This document shows positions 1-8,140 of a stretch of 64,000 bases of DNA, one piece after another. Below the pieces are notes generated by a model. The model was not told where the DNA came from and did not search any database. It saw only the letters and a list, made by a program, of their open reading frames with translations. The translations under genes and the position numbers were made by a program. The DNA is taken from the NCBI GenBank assembly GCA_023230455.1, contig JALNXH010000016.1, forward strand, positions 27,768-91,767. The letters are read 5' to 3'. The DNA comes from Rhodocyclaceae bacterium (lineage in GTDB: Bacteria; Pseudomonadota; Gammaproteobacteria; Burkholderiales; Rhodocyclaceae). The first letter of the stretch is position 1. Each line of letters opens with the position of its first letter.

Positions 1-1
1 C

Positions 2-1318
2 GTCGGCAAGGACGAAGCGCCGCCCTCCACCTCACTGCCGGTGGAAGAGTTGCGCAGTTTCGCCGACGTATTCAACGCCATCAAGCAGGGCTATGTCGAG
101 CCGGTGCCGGACAAGAAGCTGATCACCAACGCGATCAGCGGCATGCTCTCCAACCTCGACCCGCATTCCTCCTATCTTGACGCCGACGCCTTCAAGGATC
201 TCCAGGTCAGCACCCAGGGCGAGTTCGGCGGCCTCGGCATCGAGGTCGGCATGGAAGACGGTTTCGTCAAGGTGGTGTCACCGATCGAGGACACCCCGGC
301 TTACAAAGCGGGCATCAAGGCCGGCGACTTCATCGTCAAGCTTGACGACACGCCGGTGCAGGGCATGGCCCTCAACGAGGCAGTGAAACGCATGCGCGGC
401 AAGCCGAAGACCTCGATCCGCCTCACTGTGGTGCGCAAGGGTGAACCCAAACCGCTGGAAATCACCATCGTTCGCGACAAGATCAAGGTGCAAAGCGTCA
501 AGTCGAAGCTGCTTGAAAGCGGCTACGGCTATATCCGCGTCACCCAGTTCCAGGAAGAAACCACCAGCGATCTGGTGAAGGCGCTGGAAAAGCTCTATGC
601 CGAAAAACCCGAGGAAGGCCTGCGCGGCCTGGTACTCGACCTGCGCAACGACCCGGGCGGGCTGCTCAACAGTGCAGTCGGTGTCTCCGCCGCCTTCCTG
701 CCGCCGAAAGCGCTGGTGGTGTCCACCGACGGCCGCACCGACGATGCCAAACGCAAATTCCTGGCCATCGCCGAGGACTACCAGCGCGGCCGCGGCGACG
801 TGCTCAAGGATCTGCCCGCCGGCAGCCGCAGCGTGCCTCTGGTGGTGCTGGTGAACGGCGGCTCGGCCTCGGCCTCGGAAATCGTCGCCGGCGCCTTGCA
901 GGACCACAAGCGCGCCGTCGTAATGGGCACCCAGACCTTCGGCAAGGGTTCGGTGCAGACGGTGCTGCCGCTGTCCAACAATGCCGCGATCAAGCTCACC
1001 ACGGCGCGCTACTACACCCCCAGCGGCCGCTCGATCCAGGCCAAGGGCATCGTCCCCGACGTGATCGTGGAGGAAACAGCGAACGGCGGCTCCGCCCACG
1101 AGCGCATCCGCGAGGCCGATCTCAATCGTCATCTGGAAAACGACAAGGAGGGTGCGGCCCGCGATACGGCCGGTGCACTTGGCAAGTCGCCAAAGAAGAG
1201 CAAAGGCGAAGGCGAAGAGGAACCGCAAAAACCGATCGAATTCGCCTCGAAAAACGATTACCAGCTCGGGCAGGCGCTCGGTCTGCTCAAGGCCTGGCAG
1301 TTGATTCCTAAAAAATAG
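2..1318 (+). CDS. ctpA: Carboxy-terminal processing peptidase (S41 family), 5' end outside window
   Basis: Periplasmic serine protease of the CtpA/Prc family, which trims or degrades envelope proteins from their C-termini. The frame is open to the left edge, so the N-terminus and signal peptide lie outside the window; the GTG at 41 is internal to the conserved N-terminal helix region and is not the true start. Numbering from that GTG, a PDZ domain spans about residues 58-140 (starting FGGLGIEVG) and the S41 protease core follows. The Ser-Lys dyad is visible as S277 in GGSASASE and K302 in FGKGSVQ, 25 residues apart as in the family. The C-terminal tail is lysine- and glutamate-rich. The next gene starts 2 nt after the TAG stop. 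Confidence 0.93.
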   Translation, partial: VGKDEAPPSTSLPVEELRSFADVFNAIKQGYVEPVPDKKLITNAISGMLSNLDPHSSYLDADAFKDLQVSTQGEFGGLGIEVGMEDGFVKVVSPIEDTPAYKAGIKAGDFIVKLDDTPVQGMALNEAVKRMRGKPKTSIRLTVVRKGEPKPLEITIVRDKIKVQSVKSKLLESGYGYIRVTQFQEETTSDLVKALEKLYAEKPEEGLRGLVLDLRNDPGGLLNSAVGVSAAFLPPKALVVSTDGRTDDAKRKFLAIAEDYQRGRGDVLKDLPAGSRSVPLVVLVNGGSASASEIVAGALQDHKRAVVMGTQTFGKGSVQTVLPLSNNAAIKLTTARYYTPSGRSIQAKGIVPDVIVEETANGGSAHERIREADLNRHLENDKEGAARDTAGALGKSPKKSKGEGEEEPQKPIEFASKNDYQLGQALGLLKAWQLIPKK

Positions 1319-1320
1319 CC

Positions 1321-1812
1321 ATGCCGGACAGCAAACCCCGCGGCAAGATGTCGGTGGAAAAAGCCCGCCAGCTACGCGACCTGGAGCGCGGGCTGGATCG
1401 CTCAGGCCTACAGGATCCGCACCCGGGCGAAATGAAGCAACGTGAAATTCGCTTCGATCATGCCCGCCCAGAGCAAGTCGAGGAAGCGCGCCTGCTGCTC
1501 GCCGGCCTCGAAGGCCTGTCGGTCGATCCCGGCCATCATCACGACGCGTTGACGGTGCATTACGATATCCGCGAATACACGCTACAGGGCCTGGAGACGG
1601 CCCTCATCCGTCAGGGTTTTCACCTCGACAATTCGCTGGTCACCCAACTCTCACGGGCCATCGTGTATTTTTGCGAGGACACCCAGCTGCGCAACATGCG
1701 TCAGCCCGAGCGGCTGATAAAGAAATCCAACGAGATCTACTCCAAGGCCTGGGACCAGCATCTCCACGGCGACCACGACGACACGCCTGCCGACCTGCGA
1801 GAAGAACGCTAA
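1321..1812 (+). CDS. Conserved hypothetical protein, 163 aa
   Basis: I do not recognise this gene. It starts with ATG 2 nt after the ctpA stop and is probably translated by coupling. The protein is soluble and charged, with no signal peptide or membrane segment. Residues about 40-102 (REIRFDH to QGFHLD) look like a beta-alpha-beta-beta-alpha-beta unit resembling a heavy-metal-associated or ferredoxin-like fold, but without a CxxC metal motif; this is a visual impression only. A basic helix with LIKKSNEIYSKAW and a His/Asp-rich tail follow. Its place between a protease and a MoeB-like gene suggests co-transcription but gives no clear function. Confidence 0.75.
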   Translation: MPDSKPRGKMSVEKARQLRDLERGLDRSGLQDPHPGEMKQREIRFDHARPEQVEEARLLLAGLEGLSVDPGHHHDALTVHYDIREYTLQGLETALIRQGFHLDNSLVTQLSRAIVYFCEDTQLRNMRQPERLIKKSNEIYSKAWDQHLHGDHDDTPADLREER

Positions 1813-1813
1813 T

Positions 1814-1835
1814 CCCCGCGGCGGCGGGGTGTTTT
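1814..1835 (+). terminator. Short GC hairpin plus T-run before moeB (terminator or SD-masking stem)
   Basis: A 6-bp perfect stem CCCCGC/GCGGGG (1814-1819 and 1824-1829, loop GGCG) is followed by TGTTTT and then the moeB ATG at 1839. It could act as a weak intrinsic terminator after the small upstream gene. Because the G-rich right arm is the only Shine-Dalgarno-like sequence before moeB, it could instead limit moeB translation. Confidence 0.4.
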
Positions 1836-1838
1836 GCC

Positions 1839-2606
1839 ATGAACGACGACCAACTCCTGCGCTATAGCCGCCATATCCTGCTGCCGCAGATTGATATCGA
1901 GGGCCAGGAAAAACTGCTGGCCGCCCGTGCCCTGGTCATCGGCGCCGGCGGCCTGGGTTCGCCGGCGGCGCTCTACCTCGCCTCGGCCGGCATCGGCAGG
2001 CTGGCGCTGGCCGACGGCGATACGGTCGACCTGACCAACCTGCAACGGCAGATTCTCCATCGCGAGGACGCAGTCGGCCTATCCAAGGTCGAGTCCGGCC
2101 GCAAACGGCTGGCCGAAATCAACCCGGCGTGTACCGTAATTCCGCTGGCCGAGCGGCTCAGCGGCGAACGGCTGGACGCCGAAATTGCCCGCGCCGATGT
2201 GGTGCTCGACTGTTGCGACAATTTCGCCACGCGTCACGCGGTTAACCGCGCCTGCGTCAAGCAGGGCAAACCGCTGGTCTCCGGCGCCGCGATCCGCTTC
2301 GACGGCCAGATCGCCGTGTTCGACCCGCGTCGTGCCGAAGCGCCCTGCTACCACTGCCTGTTCCCCGAAGCGGAAAACGTCGAGGAGCTGCGCTGCGCGG
2401 TCACCGGGGTGTTCGCACCGTTGACCGGAATCATCGGCGCGATGCAGGCCGCAGAAGCCCTCAAGCTGCTGATCGGCTGTGGCGAATCGCTCGCCGGCCG
2501 CCTGCTGCTGCTCGACGGTCTATCAATGAGCTGGCGCGAAATCCGCGTGCCGCGCGACCCGGCCTGTCCAGTTTGCGCCGAGCGCGCTACCGACGCGAAC
2601 GACTGA
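1839..2606 (+). CDS. moeB: MoeB/ThiF/HesA-family adenylyltransferase
   Basis: E1-like enzyme that adenylates the C-terminal glycine of a small sulfur-carrier protein, MoaD in molybdopterin synthesis or ThiS in thiamine synthesis. The ATG at 1839 gives 255 aa, the usual family length, and the conserved start MNDDQLLRYSRHILLPQ; a longer in-frame extension upstream overlaps the previous gene and is not expected. Visible features are the nucleotide-binding loop GAGGLGS (about residue 37), the NLQRQI Arg motif, a zinc site made of CYHC and a C-terminal CPVC, and the LRCAVTGVFAPL segment that holds the conserved active-site region. MoeB and ThiF cannot be separated safely by eye; MoeB is the likelier reading. 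Confidence 0.85.
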   Translation: MNDDQLLRYSRHILLPQIDIEGQEKLLAARALVIGAGGLGSPAALYLASAGIGRLALADGDTVDLTNLQRQILHREDAVGLSKVESGRKRLAEINPACTVIPLAERLSGERLDAEIARADVVLDCCDNFATRHAVNRACVKQGKPLVSGAAIRFDGQIAVFDPRRAEAPCYHCLFPEAENVEELRCAVTGVFAPLTGIIGAMQAAEALKLLIGCGESLAGRLLLLDGLSMSWREIRVPRDPACPVCAERATDAND

Positions 2607-2628
2607 TCCAAGCGCCGGCGGCCTCAGC

Positions 2629-3426
2629 TCATCGCGGCAAGCCGCGCGGCTTGCGCCCGGCGCGGGCGGCGAGACGGTCGTAAACAGCGTTCGGCAGCAG
2701 CCGCAGCAGCTTCGCCGCCACCCCCATCTGCCAGGGCACCACGGCATAGCTGTCCCCGCGATCGATCACCCGCGCAATGCGCCGCGCTGCCTCGTCGACC
2801 GGTAGCAGAAACGGCATCGGATACGGATTCGCCGCTGTCATCGGGGTTTCGATATAGCCCGGTGCCACCGTCACCACCTGCACCCCGCTGCCGCGCAGTT
2901 CGACGCGCAGGCTTTCCAGATAGGCGATGGTCGCCGCCTTCGATGCCGAATAGGCCCCAGCCCCGGGCAGGCCGCGAACGCCCGCCACCGAGGCGATGCC
3001 GGCGAGGCGGCCGCAGCCGCGGCGGCGCATTGCCCCCGCGAAAGGCTGGAAGGTATTCACCATCCCCTGCACATTGACTGCAAACACGCGGGCAAAGGCA
3101 GCCAGATCGTCGGCCTCCTCGGTCAGCGTACCGACCGAAATGCCAGCGTTGGCGATGACGATGTCGGGAACGCCGACGCGAGCGATGAAATCGCCTGCCG
3201 CTACAGCCAGAGCCGCCGCATCGGTAACGTCGAGCGGATAAATATGGGCCGGTTGCTGTAGGGCGGCGGAGACTTGTTGCAACTCGCCTGCGCGCCGCGC
3301 CGCGATCCCCAACTCGGCGCCCTGCCCGGCGTAATACCGCGCCAGCGCCGCGCCCAGCCCGGAAGAGGCACCGGAAATAAAAACCCGCAGGGGCTGCCTG
3401 CGGGTTTTCGGATCGCTGCCGCTCAC
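2629..3426 (-). CDS. Short-chain dehydrogenase/reductase (SDR)
   Basis: Classical SDR oxidoreductase using NAD(P)H; the substrate cannot be inferred. Motifs are the cofactor loop SGASSGLG near the N-terminus, IANAG, the catalytic YSASK and the APGYIETPM segment. The start is ambiguous. GTG at 3426 lies 10 nt after the dsbA stop and gives 265 aa, but adds 12 residues before the natural SDR beginning RVFISGASSG. A CTG at 3390 would start exactly there, with a weak AGG 6 nt upstream. Either way the 5' end lies within or beside the dsbA terminator hairpin. It converges on moeB with 22 bp between stops. Confidence 0.85.
   Translation of the reverse strand: MSGSDPKTRRQPLRVFISGASSGLGAALARYYAGQGAELGIAARRAGELQQVSAALQQPAHIYPLDVTDAAALAVAAGDFIARVGVPDIVIANAGISVGTLTEEADDLAAFARVFAVNVQGMVNTFQPFAGAMRRRGCGRLAGIASVAGVRGLPGAGAYSASKAATIAYLESLRVELRGSGVQVVTVAPGYIETPMTAANPYPMPFLLPVDEAARRIARVIDRGDSYAVVPWQMGVAAKLLRLLPNAVYDRLAARAGRKPRGLPR
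3381..3407 (-). terminator. Intrinsic terminator of dsbA, overlapping the SDR 5' end
   Basis: A perfect 11-bp inverted repeat (arms 3381-3391 and 3397-3407, 5-nt loop), read on the minus strand as AAACCCGCAGG ... CCTGCGGGTTT and then further T residues. It lies 30-56 nt downstream of the dsbA stop and inside the first codons of the SDR frame. The plus-strand reading also ends in four T residues, so weaker bidirectional action is possible. Confidence 0.8.
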
Positions 3427-3436
3427 GGCGTGAAGC

Positions 3437-4072
3437 TTACTTGCCGCTGTCCTTGCGCGCTTTGGCGACCAGCGCCGTCGCCACTTCGGCAAAGCGTTCC
3501 GGCGACATCGCACCGGGTTCGAGAATGCGGTAGCGGCCGTTCACGATCACCGATGGCGTGCCGTCGACGCGATACGCCTGACCGAGCTGCATCGCGCGCT
3601 GCACCTTGCTCTGTACTGTGAACGAGGCATACACCTCGGAGAATTTCGCCGCATCGACGCCTTTTTTCGCCACCCAGGCGGGGAAAGCACGCTCGTCGGT
3701 CGGCGAAAGCTGGCGATCGGTATGGATGGCGGCGAAGATGTCGTTGCGCAGCCTGTCTTCCACGCCGAGGGCGTCGAGCGCGTAATAGAGCTTGGCACCC
3801 GGGGTCCACACATTGACGTTGAGCGGTGCGGAAACCAGGCGCAAGACCACGTCTTTGGGCTGGGTCTTGGCCCATTGCTTGAGTGCCGGCTCGAAGTGGA
3901 AGCAGTGCGGGCAGCCGTACCAGAAGAATTCGCTGACCTCGATCTTGCCCGGCGAGTCGGTGCTGACCGGCGGATTGATAACCGAATAGTCACGGCCCTC
4001 CTGCACGTCGGCGGCCACCGGCAGCGAAAAGGCAAGGGACAGGCACAGCAGCAGGGTCTTGATGAATCGCAT
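3437..4072 (-). CDS. dsbA: Thiol:disulfide interchange protein DsbA
   Basis: Periplasmic oxidase that introduces disulfide bonds into exported proteins and is itself reoxidised by DsbB; a dsbB lies at 35.1 kb. The ATG at 4072 is chosen because GGAGA sits 6-7 nt upstream and the signal peptide begins directly with MRFIKTLLLCLSLAFSLPVA; a TTG 12 nt earlier is less likely. The mature protein shows the active site FFWYGCPHCFHF with C54 and C57, and the cis-Pro segment near GTPSVIVNG. The length of 211 aa is normal for the family. It has its own terminator just downstream, and the SPOR protein gene lies upstream on the same strand. Confidence 0.95.
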   Translation of the reverse strand: MRFIKTLLLCLSLAFSLPVAADVQEGRDYSVINPPVSTDSPGKIEVSEFFWYGCPHCFHFEPALKQWAKTQPKDVVLRLVSAPLNVNVWTPGAKLYYALDALGVEDRLRNDIFAAIHTDRQLSPTDERAFPAWVAKKGVDAAKFSEVYASFTVQSKVQRAMQLGQAYRVDGTPSVIVNGRYRILEPGAMSPERFAEVATALVAKARKDSGK

Positions 4073-4120
4073 GTTCGTCTCCAACGTTGAGTTGCGGGGT
4101 TCGACCGGGAAAGCGGCGGC

Positions 4121-4723
4121 TTAGTTTCCGCCGACCTTTACTTTTACGACGGTGGCCTGGATACCGTTCTGCGCCAACTGGTTGCGCACCCGGTTCATAT
4201 CCTCGGGCGAGGCATACGGACCGAGACGCACGCGGTGCATCGTGCCCTTGTCGGCGACGGCGGTCTCCTGCACGCTGGCCTCGGCGCCGAGCAGTGCCAG
4301 CTTGGCCTTCAGGTTGTCGGCATCGGCCGGTTTCTGGAAGGCACCGGCCTGCAAATAGAACTGCTCCAGCGGGACCTCGGGCTTTTCCGCCACGGTGGCG
4401 GCGGGTGCCGGAGTCGCCTCCTGGGCGCCGGGGAGAATCTTGTAGAACTCGAAGCGCGGTTTTTCCACCGGCTTGTCGCCGGGTTTTCCGGGCAGCGGTT
4501 CGGGTACAGCGCCCGATCCGGAAACCACCGGCGCCAGGTGCTCGCTGCGATTGCTCTTGTCCTGGAAGGGCATCGGCGCCTTGTTCAGATACCAGACCAG
4601 GCCGAAGGCGATGAGGATGCCGAACACCAAGCCGATGAAGACGCCGAGCAAGGTGCCGCCGCCGCTGCGCTTTGCACTGGAGGACTTTGCCATCTGCGGC
4701 TTGTGTTTCAGATCACGACTCAT
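4121..4723 (-). CDS. SPOR-domain (FtsN-like) inner membrane protein
   Basis: A 200-residue membrane-anchored protein of the SPOR family, which binds septal peptidoglycan lacking stem peptides. ATG at 4723 comes 1 nt after the argS stop, so it is co-transcribed and probably translationally coupled with argS. The topology is a basic cytoplasmic N-terminus, one membrane helix at about residues 31-50 (LLGVFIGLVFGILIAFGLVW), a proline-rich periplasmic linker and a C-terminal SPOR domain from about residue 120 (FYLQAGAFQ ... RVRLGPY). The argS-SPOR order is common in betaproteobacteria. It may be the divisome protein FtsN or a paralogue; the sequence alone does not decide. Confidence 0.88.
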   Translation of the reverse strand: MSRDLKHKPQMAKSSSAKRSGGGTLLGVFIGLVFGILIAFGLVWYLNKAPMPFQDKSNRSEHLAPVVSGSGAVPEPLPGKPGDKPVEKPRFEFYKILPGAQEATPAPAATVAEKPEVPLEQFYLQAGAFQKPADADNLKAKLALLGAEASVQETAVADKGTMHRVRLGPYASPEDMNRVRNQLAQNGIQATVVKVKVGGN

Positions 4724-4724
4724 A

Positions 4725-6494
4725 TCACATGCTCTCCGGTGCGGAAACGCCCAGCAATTGCAATCCATTGACCAAGGTTCGGCGCACCGCCAGCGCCAGC
4801 GCCAGCCGGGCCGTCCGCAGCGCGACGTCGTCCACCAGCACCCGGTCGCTGTTGTACCAACCGTGGAAATCGGCCGCCAGATCCTTGAGATAGAAAGCCA
4901 CGCCATGCGGCGCATAGTCGCGTGCCGCATGCTCGATGACCTCGGGGAATTCGCGCAATCGGGCGCACAGCGCCAGTTCGCGCTCGCTGGTCAGCGGCGC
5001 CAGATCGGTCTGCACCAGTCCGTTGAGATCGCCGCCCCACTGCGCCAGCATCGAACAGAGGCGGGCGTGGGCATACTGAACGTAATACACCGGATTGTCG
5101 GCCGACTGCGATTTCGCCAGTTCCAGGTCAAAATCCAACGCCTGATCCTGCTTGCGCAACATGTAGAAGAAACGGCAGGCGTCGTTGCCAACCTCCTCGC
5201 GCACCTGGCGCAGGGTCACGTACTCGCCGGCGCGGGTGGACATCGAGGCCTTCTCGCCGTTGCGCAGCAGGCTGACGAACTGGATCAGGGTGACGTCGAG
5301 CTTTTGCGTATCCAGGTCCAGCGCCTGCATCGCGCCCTTCACCCGCGGGATGTAGCCGTGATGGTCGGCGCCCCAGACGTCGATCACCTTATCGAAGCCG
5401 CGCTCCAGCTTGTTCAGATGATAGGCGATGTCGGAGGCGAAATAAGTGTAGATGCCGTTGTCGCGCTGGACCACGCGGTCCTTCTCGTCGCCGAAGGCGG
5501 TGGAGCGGAACCACTTGGCGCCATCCTGCACGTAGATATGGCCGCGCTTCTCCAGTTCGGCCACGGCGCGCTGCACCATGCCGGTGTCGAACAACGAACG
5601 CTCGGAGAACCAGACGTCGAAATGGACGCCGAACTCCTCCAGGTCGGAACGGCCGTCGGACAGTTGCTCGTTGAGGGCGTGGCCGTGGATGGTAAACCAG
5701 CCTTCGCCGAGCAGGTCCTTGCCGGCGGCGATCAGTCCGTCGAGATGCAGTTCGAGTTGTTCCTTTTCCTCCTTCGTGTAGGCGCTGTCGTCGCGCCGCG
5801 CCGGCGCCGCGGGCGCAACGGCCAGCACCGCCGCCGCCGGATGCACGTAGGTATCGCGGTGCGCCAGTTTCACTTGTTCCGCCATCTCGCGCACATAAGC
5901 GCCTTGGTAGGCATTGGGTGGGAAGGGCACGTATTCGTCGAACAATTCGAGGTAGCGCAACCAGGTGGATACGGCGAGGATGTCCATCTGCCGACCGGCG
6001 TCGTTGACGTAATACTCGCGGCTCACCGTGTTCCCGGCGAACGCCAGCAGCGCCGCCAGACTGGCGCCGTAGGCGGCGCCGCGGCCGTGGCCGACGTGCA
6101 GCGGACCGGTGGGATTGGCGGAAACGAACTCGACCTGGATCTTGCGTCCGAGGGCCGAGCGCCGGCCATAGTTCTCGCCGGCGGCGAGTACGTCATGCAC
6201 CACACAGGTCTTGGCCGCCGCGGCCAGCGTGAAATTGATGAAGCCGGCACCGGCAATCTCCGCCTTGCGCACCCAGTCGGAAGGCGGCAGCTCCTGCACC
6301 AGACGCTCGGCGATCTTGCGCGGGTTGTCCTTCAACGCACGCGCCAGCTGCAGCGCCAGGTTACTGGCGAAGTCGCCGTGGCTCGCCTGCTTCGGCCGCT
6401 CGATGACGATTTCACAATTGCAATGGTCGGGCGCCACGCTGAGCAGGGCGCCGCGCAGGAGTTCGATGAGATGGGCTTTGGGGTCGAAGGACAT
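4725..6494 (-). CDS. argS: Arginyl-tRNA synthetase
   Basis: Class I aminoacyl-tRNA synthetase charging tRNA-Arg. ATG at 6494 gives 589 aa, normal for the family; an in-frame GTG at 6503 would add three residues. Features in order are the N-terminal additional domain (about residues 1-110), the HIGH-type signature HVGHGRG, the catalytic Rossmann fold with the GAYVREMAEQ region, a degenerate KMSKS region around ASMSTRAG (usual in this enzyme), and the all-alpha DALR anticodon-binding domain at the C-terminus. No strong Shine-Dalgarno is seen. It is divergent from ubiB with about 110 bp between starts. Confidence 0.96.
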   Translation of the reverse strand: MSFDPKAHLIELLRGALLSVAPDHCNCEIVIERPKQASHGDFASNLALQLARALKDNPRKIAERLVQELPPSDWVRKAEIAGAGFINFTLAAAAKTCVVHDVLAAGENYGRRSALGRKIQVEFVSANPTGPLHVGHGRGAAYGASLAALLAFAGNTVSREYYVNDAGRQMDILAVSTWLRYLELFDEYVPFPPNAYQGAYVREMAEQVKLAHRDTYVHPAAAVLAVAPAAPARRDDSAYTKEEKEQLELHLDGLIAAGKDLLGEGWFTIHGHALNEQLSDGRSDLEEFGVHFDVWFSERSLFDTGMVQRAVAELEKRGHIYVQDGAKWFRSTAFGDEKDRVVQRDNGIYTYFASDIAYHLNKLERGFDKVIDVWGADHHGYIPRVKGAMQALDLDTQKLDVTLIQFVSLLRNGEKASMSTRAGEYVTLRQVREEVGNDACRFFYMLRKQDQALDFDLELAKSQSADNPVYYVQYAHARLCSMLAQWGGDLNGLVQTDLAPLTSERELALCARLREFPEVIEHAARDYAPHGVAFYLKDLAADFHGWYNSDRVLVDDVALRTARLALALAVRRTLVNGLQLLGVSAPESM

Positions 6495-6604
6495 TGCTAA
6501 CACGCTGACTGCAAAGGCCGCGGATTATACCGGGCTGGCTTCCACGCTACGGAGAAAGCGGGTAAAGTCGCCGCTCCCGATTTTTCCCCTGCCGCCCATT
6601 CCCC

Positions 6605-8140
6605 ATGCGTCTGCTGCGCCTTGCCAAGATCGTCCGCGTCGGCGTTGCCTACGGTCTCGACCAGATGATCCTGGAACACGAACCCTCGGGCGTGTTGATG
6701 CGGCTGGCGCAGCGCCTGCTCTTCTGGCGCGACCTGTCGGCGCCGCCCGCCGTGCGCCTGCGGCTGGCGCTGGAAGCGCTGGGACCGATTTTTGTCAAGT
6801 TCGGACAAGTGCTGTCGACGCGCCGCGACCTGCTGCCGGCAGAACTCGCCGACGAGCTGGCGAAATTGCAGGACAGAGTGCCGCCCTTCCCTTCAAAGCA
6901 GGCGGTAGCCCAGCTCGAAGCGGCCTACGGCAAGCCGTTGAACGAAGTCTTCGCGAGCTTCGAACGTGAACCGGTGGCCTCGGCTTCGGTGGCGCAGGTG
7001 CACTTCGCCACGCTGCGCAGTGAGGACGGCGGCCACGACGTCGCGGTAAAGATCCTGCGTCCCGGCATCGCGCCGGTGATCGAACACGACCTGGCTCTGC
7101 TCGACGCCGCGGCGGTATTGCTGGAAAAGATCTGGTCGGACGGCAAGCGCCTGAAACCGCGCGAGGTGGTCGCCGAATTCGACAAGTACCTGCACGACGA
7201 GCTCGACCTGATGCGGGAGGCGGCCAACTGCTCGCAACTGCGGCGCAATTTCGCCGACTCCGCGCTGCTCAGCGTGCCGGAAGTGCATTGGGACTGGTGC
7301 CGCGAAACGGTAATGGTGATGGAGCGGATGCACGGCACGCCGATCTCGCAAACCGACGTGCTGCGCGATCGCGGCGTAGACATCCCGGCCCTGGCGCGCG
7401 CCGGCGTCGAGATATTCTTCACCCAGGTGTTCCGCGACGGCTTCTTCCACGCCGACATGCATCCCGGGAATATCTTCGTCGCCACCGAAGGCGTGGACAA
7501 GGGTAAGTACATCGCGCTCGACTTCGGCATCGTCGGCACGCTCAACGAAACCGACAAGCGCTATTTGGCGCAGAACTTCCTCGCTTTCTTCCAGCGCGAC
7601 TACCGCCGCGTCGCCGAAGCCCACGTCGAATCCGGTTGGGCGCCGGCCGACACGCGAATCGACGAATTCGAGACGGCGATCCGTGCCGTCTGCGAACCGA
7701 TCTTCGACCGGCCGCTGAAGGACATTTCCTTCGGCCGCATCCTGCTCCGGCTGTTCCAGACCTCGCGCCGCTTCAACGTCGAGATCCAGCCGCAACTGGT
7801 ACTGCTACAGAAAACCCTGCTGAATATCGAAGGGCTCGGCCGCGACCTCGACCCCGAGCTCGATCTGTGGAAAACCGCCAAGCCTTTCCTCGAACGCTGG
7901 ATGAGCGAGCAGGTGGGCTGGCGCAGCCTGTTCAGGAACCTGAAAAAGGAAGCGCCGCAATGGGCGACGCTGCTGCCCGCCCTGCCGCGCCTGCTGCACC
8001 AGCGGCTGGCGGGCGACGAGACCGCCCGCATCGCCGCCGAGTTGACGGAACTGCGTCAGCAGGCCCGGCAGCGCAATCGCTGGCTGGCCGCAATCGCACT
8101 CTTACTCGCCACCCTGCTCGGCGTCCTTCTGCTCGCTTGA
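6605..8140 (+). CDS. ubiB: UbiB-type ABC1/ADCK kinase-like protein
   Basis: Atypical kinase-like ATPase required for ubiquinone production, acting at the inner membrane. Visible hallmarks are the KxGQ motif in FVKFGQVLSTRRDLLP (about residue 65), the alanine-rich nucleotide loop in ASASVAQVHFA, the ATP lysine in VAVKILRPG, the HADMHPGN catalytic segment and DFGIVG metal motif. A C-terminal hydrophobic anchor (last ~20 residues) matches the family. The length is 511 aa. The last 39 nt overlap the 3' end of the convergent EAL/HDOD gene. The ubiUVT operon 4.4 kb downstream concerns the same quinone pathway. Confidence 0.9.
   Translation: MRLLRLAKIVRVGVAYGLDQMILEHEPSGVLMRLAQRLLFWRDLSAPPAVRLRLALEALGPIFVKFGQVLSTRRDLLPAELADELAKLQDRVPPFPSKQAVAQLEAAYGKPLNEVFASFEREPVASASVAQVHFATLRSEDGGHDVAVKILRPGIAPVIEHDLALLDAAAVLLEKIWSDGKRLKPREVVAEFDKYLHDELDLMREAANCSQLRRNFADSALLSVPEVHWDWCRETVMVMERMHGTPISQTDVLRDRGVDIPALARAGVEIFFTQVFRDGFFHADMHPGNIFVATEGVDKGKYIALDFGIVGTLNETDKRYLAQNFLAFFQRDYRRVAEAHVESGWAPADTRIDEFETAIRAVCEPIFDRPLKDISFGRILLRLFQTSRRFNVEIQPQLVLLQKTLLNIEGLGRDLDPELDLWKTAKPFLERWMSEQVGWRSLFRNLKKEAPQWATLLPALPRLLHQRLAGDETARIAAELTELRQQARQRNRWLAAIALLLATLLGVLLLA

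Noticed and set aside
4473..6500. A 675-codon open plus-strand frame
   Set aside because: It lies wholly opposite argS and the SPOR gene, with a low-complexity composition typical of antisense frames in GC-rich DNA. argS has full family motifs.
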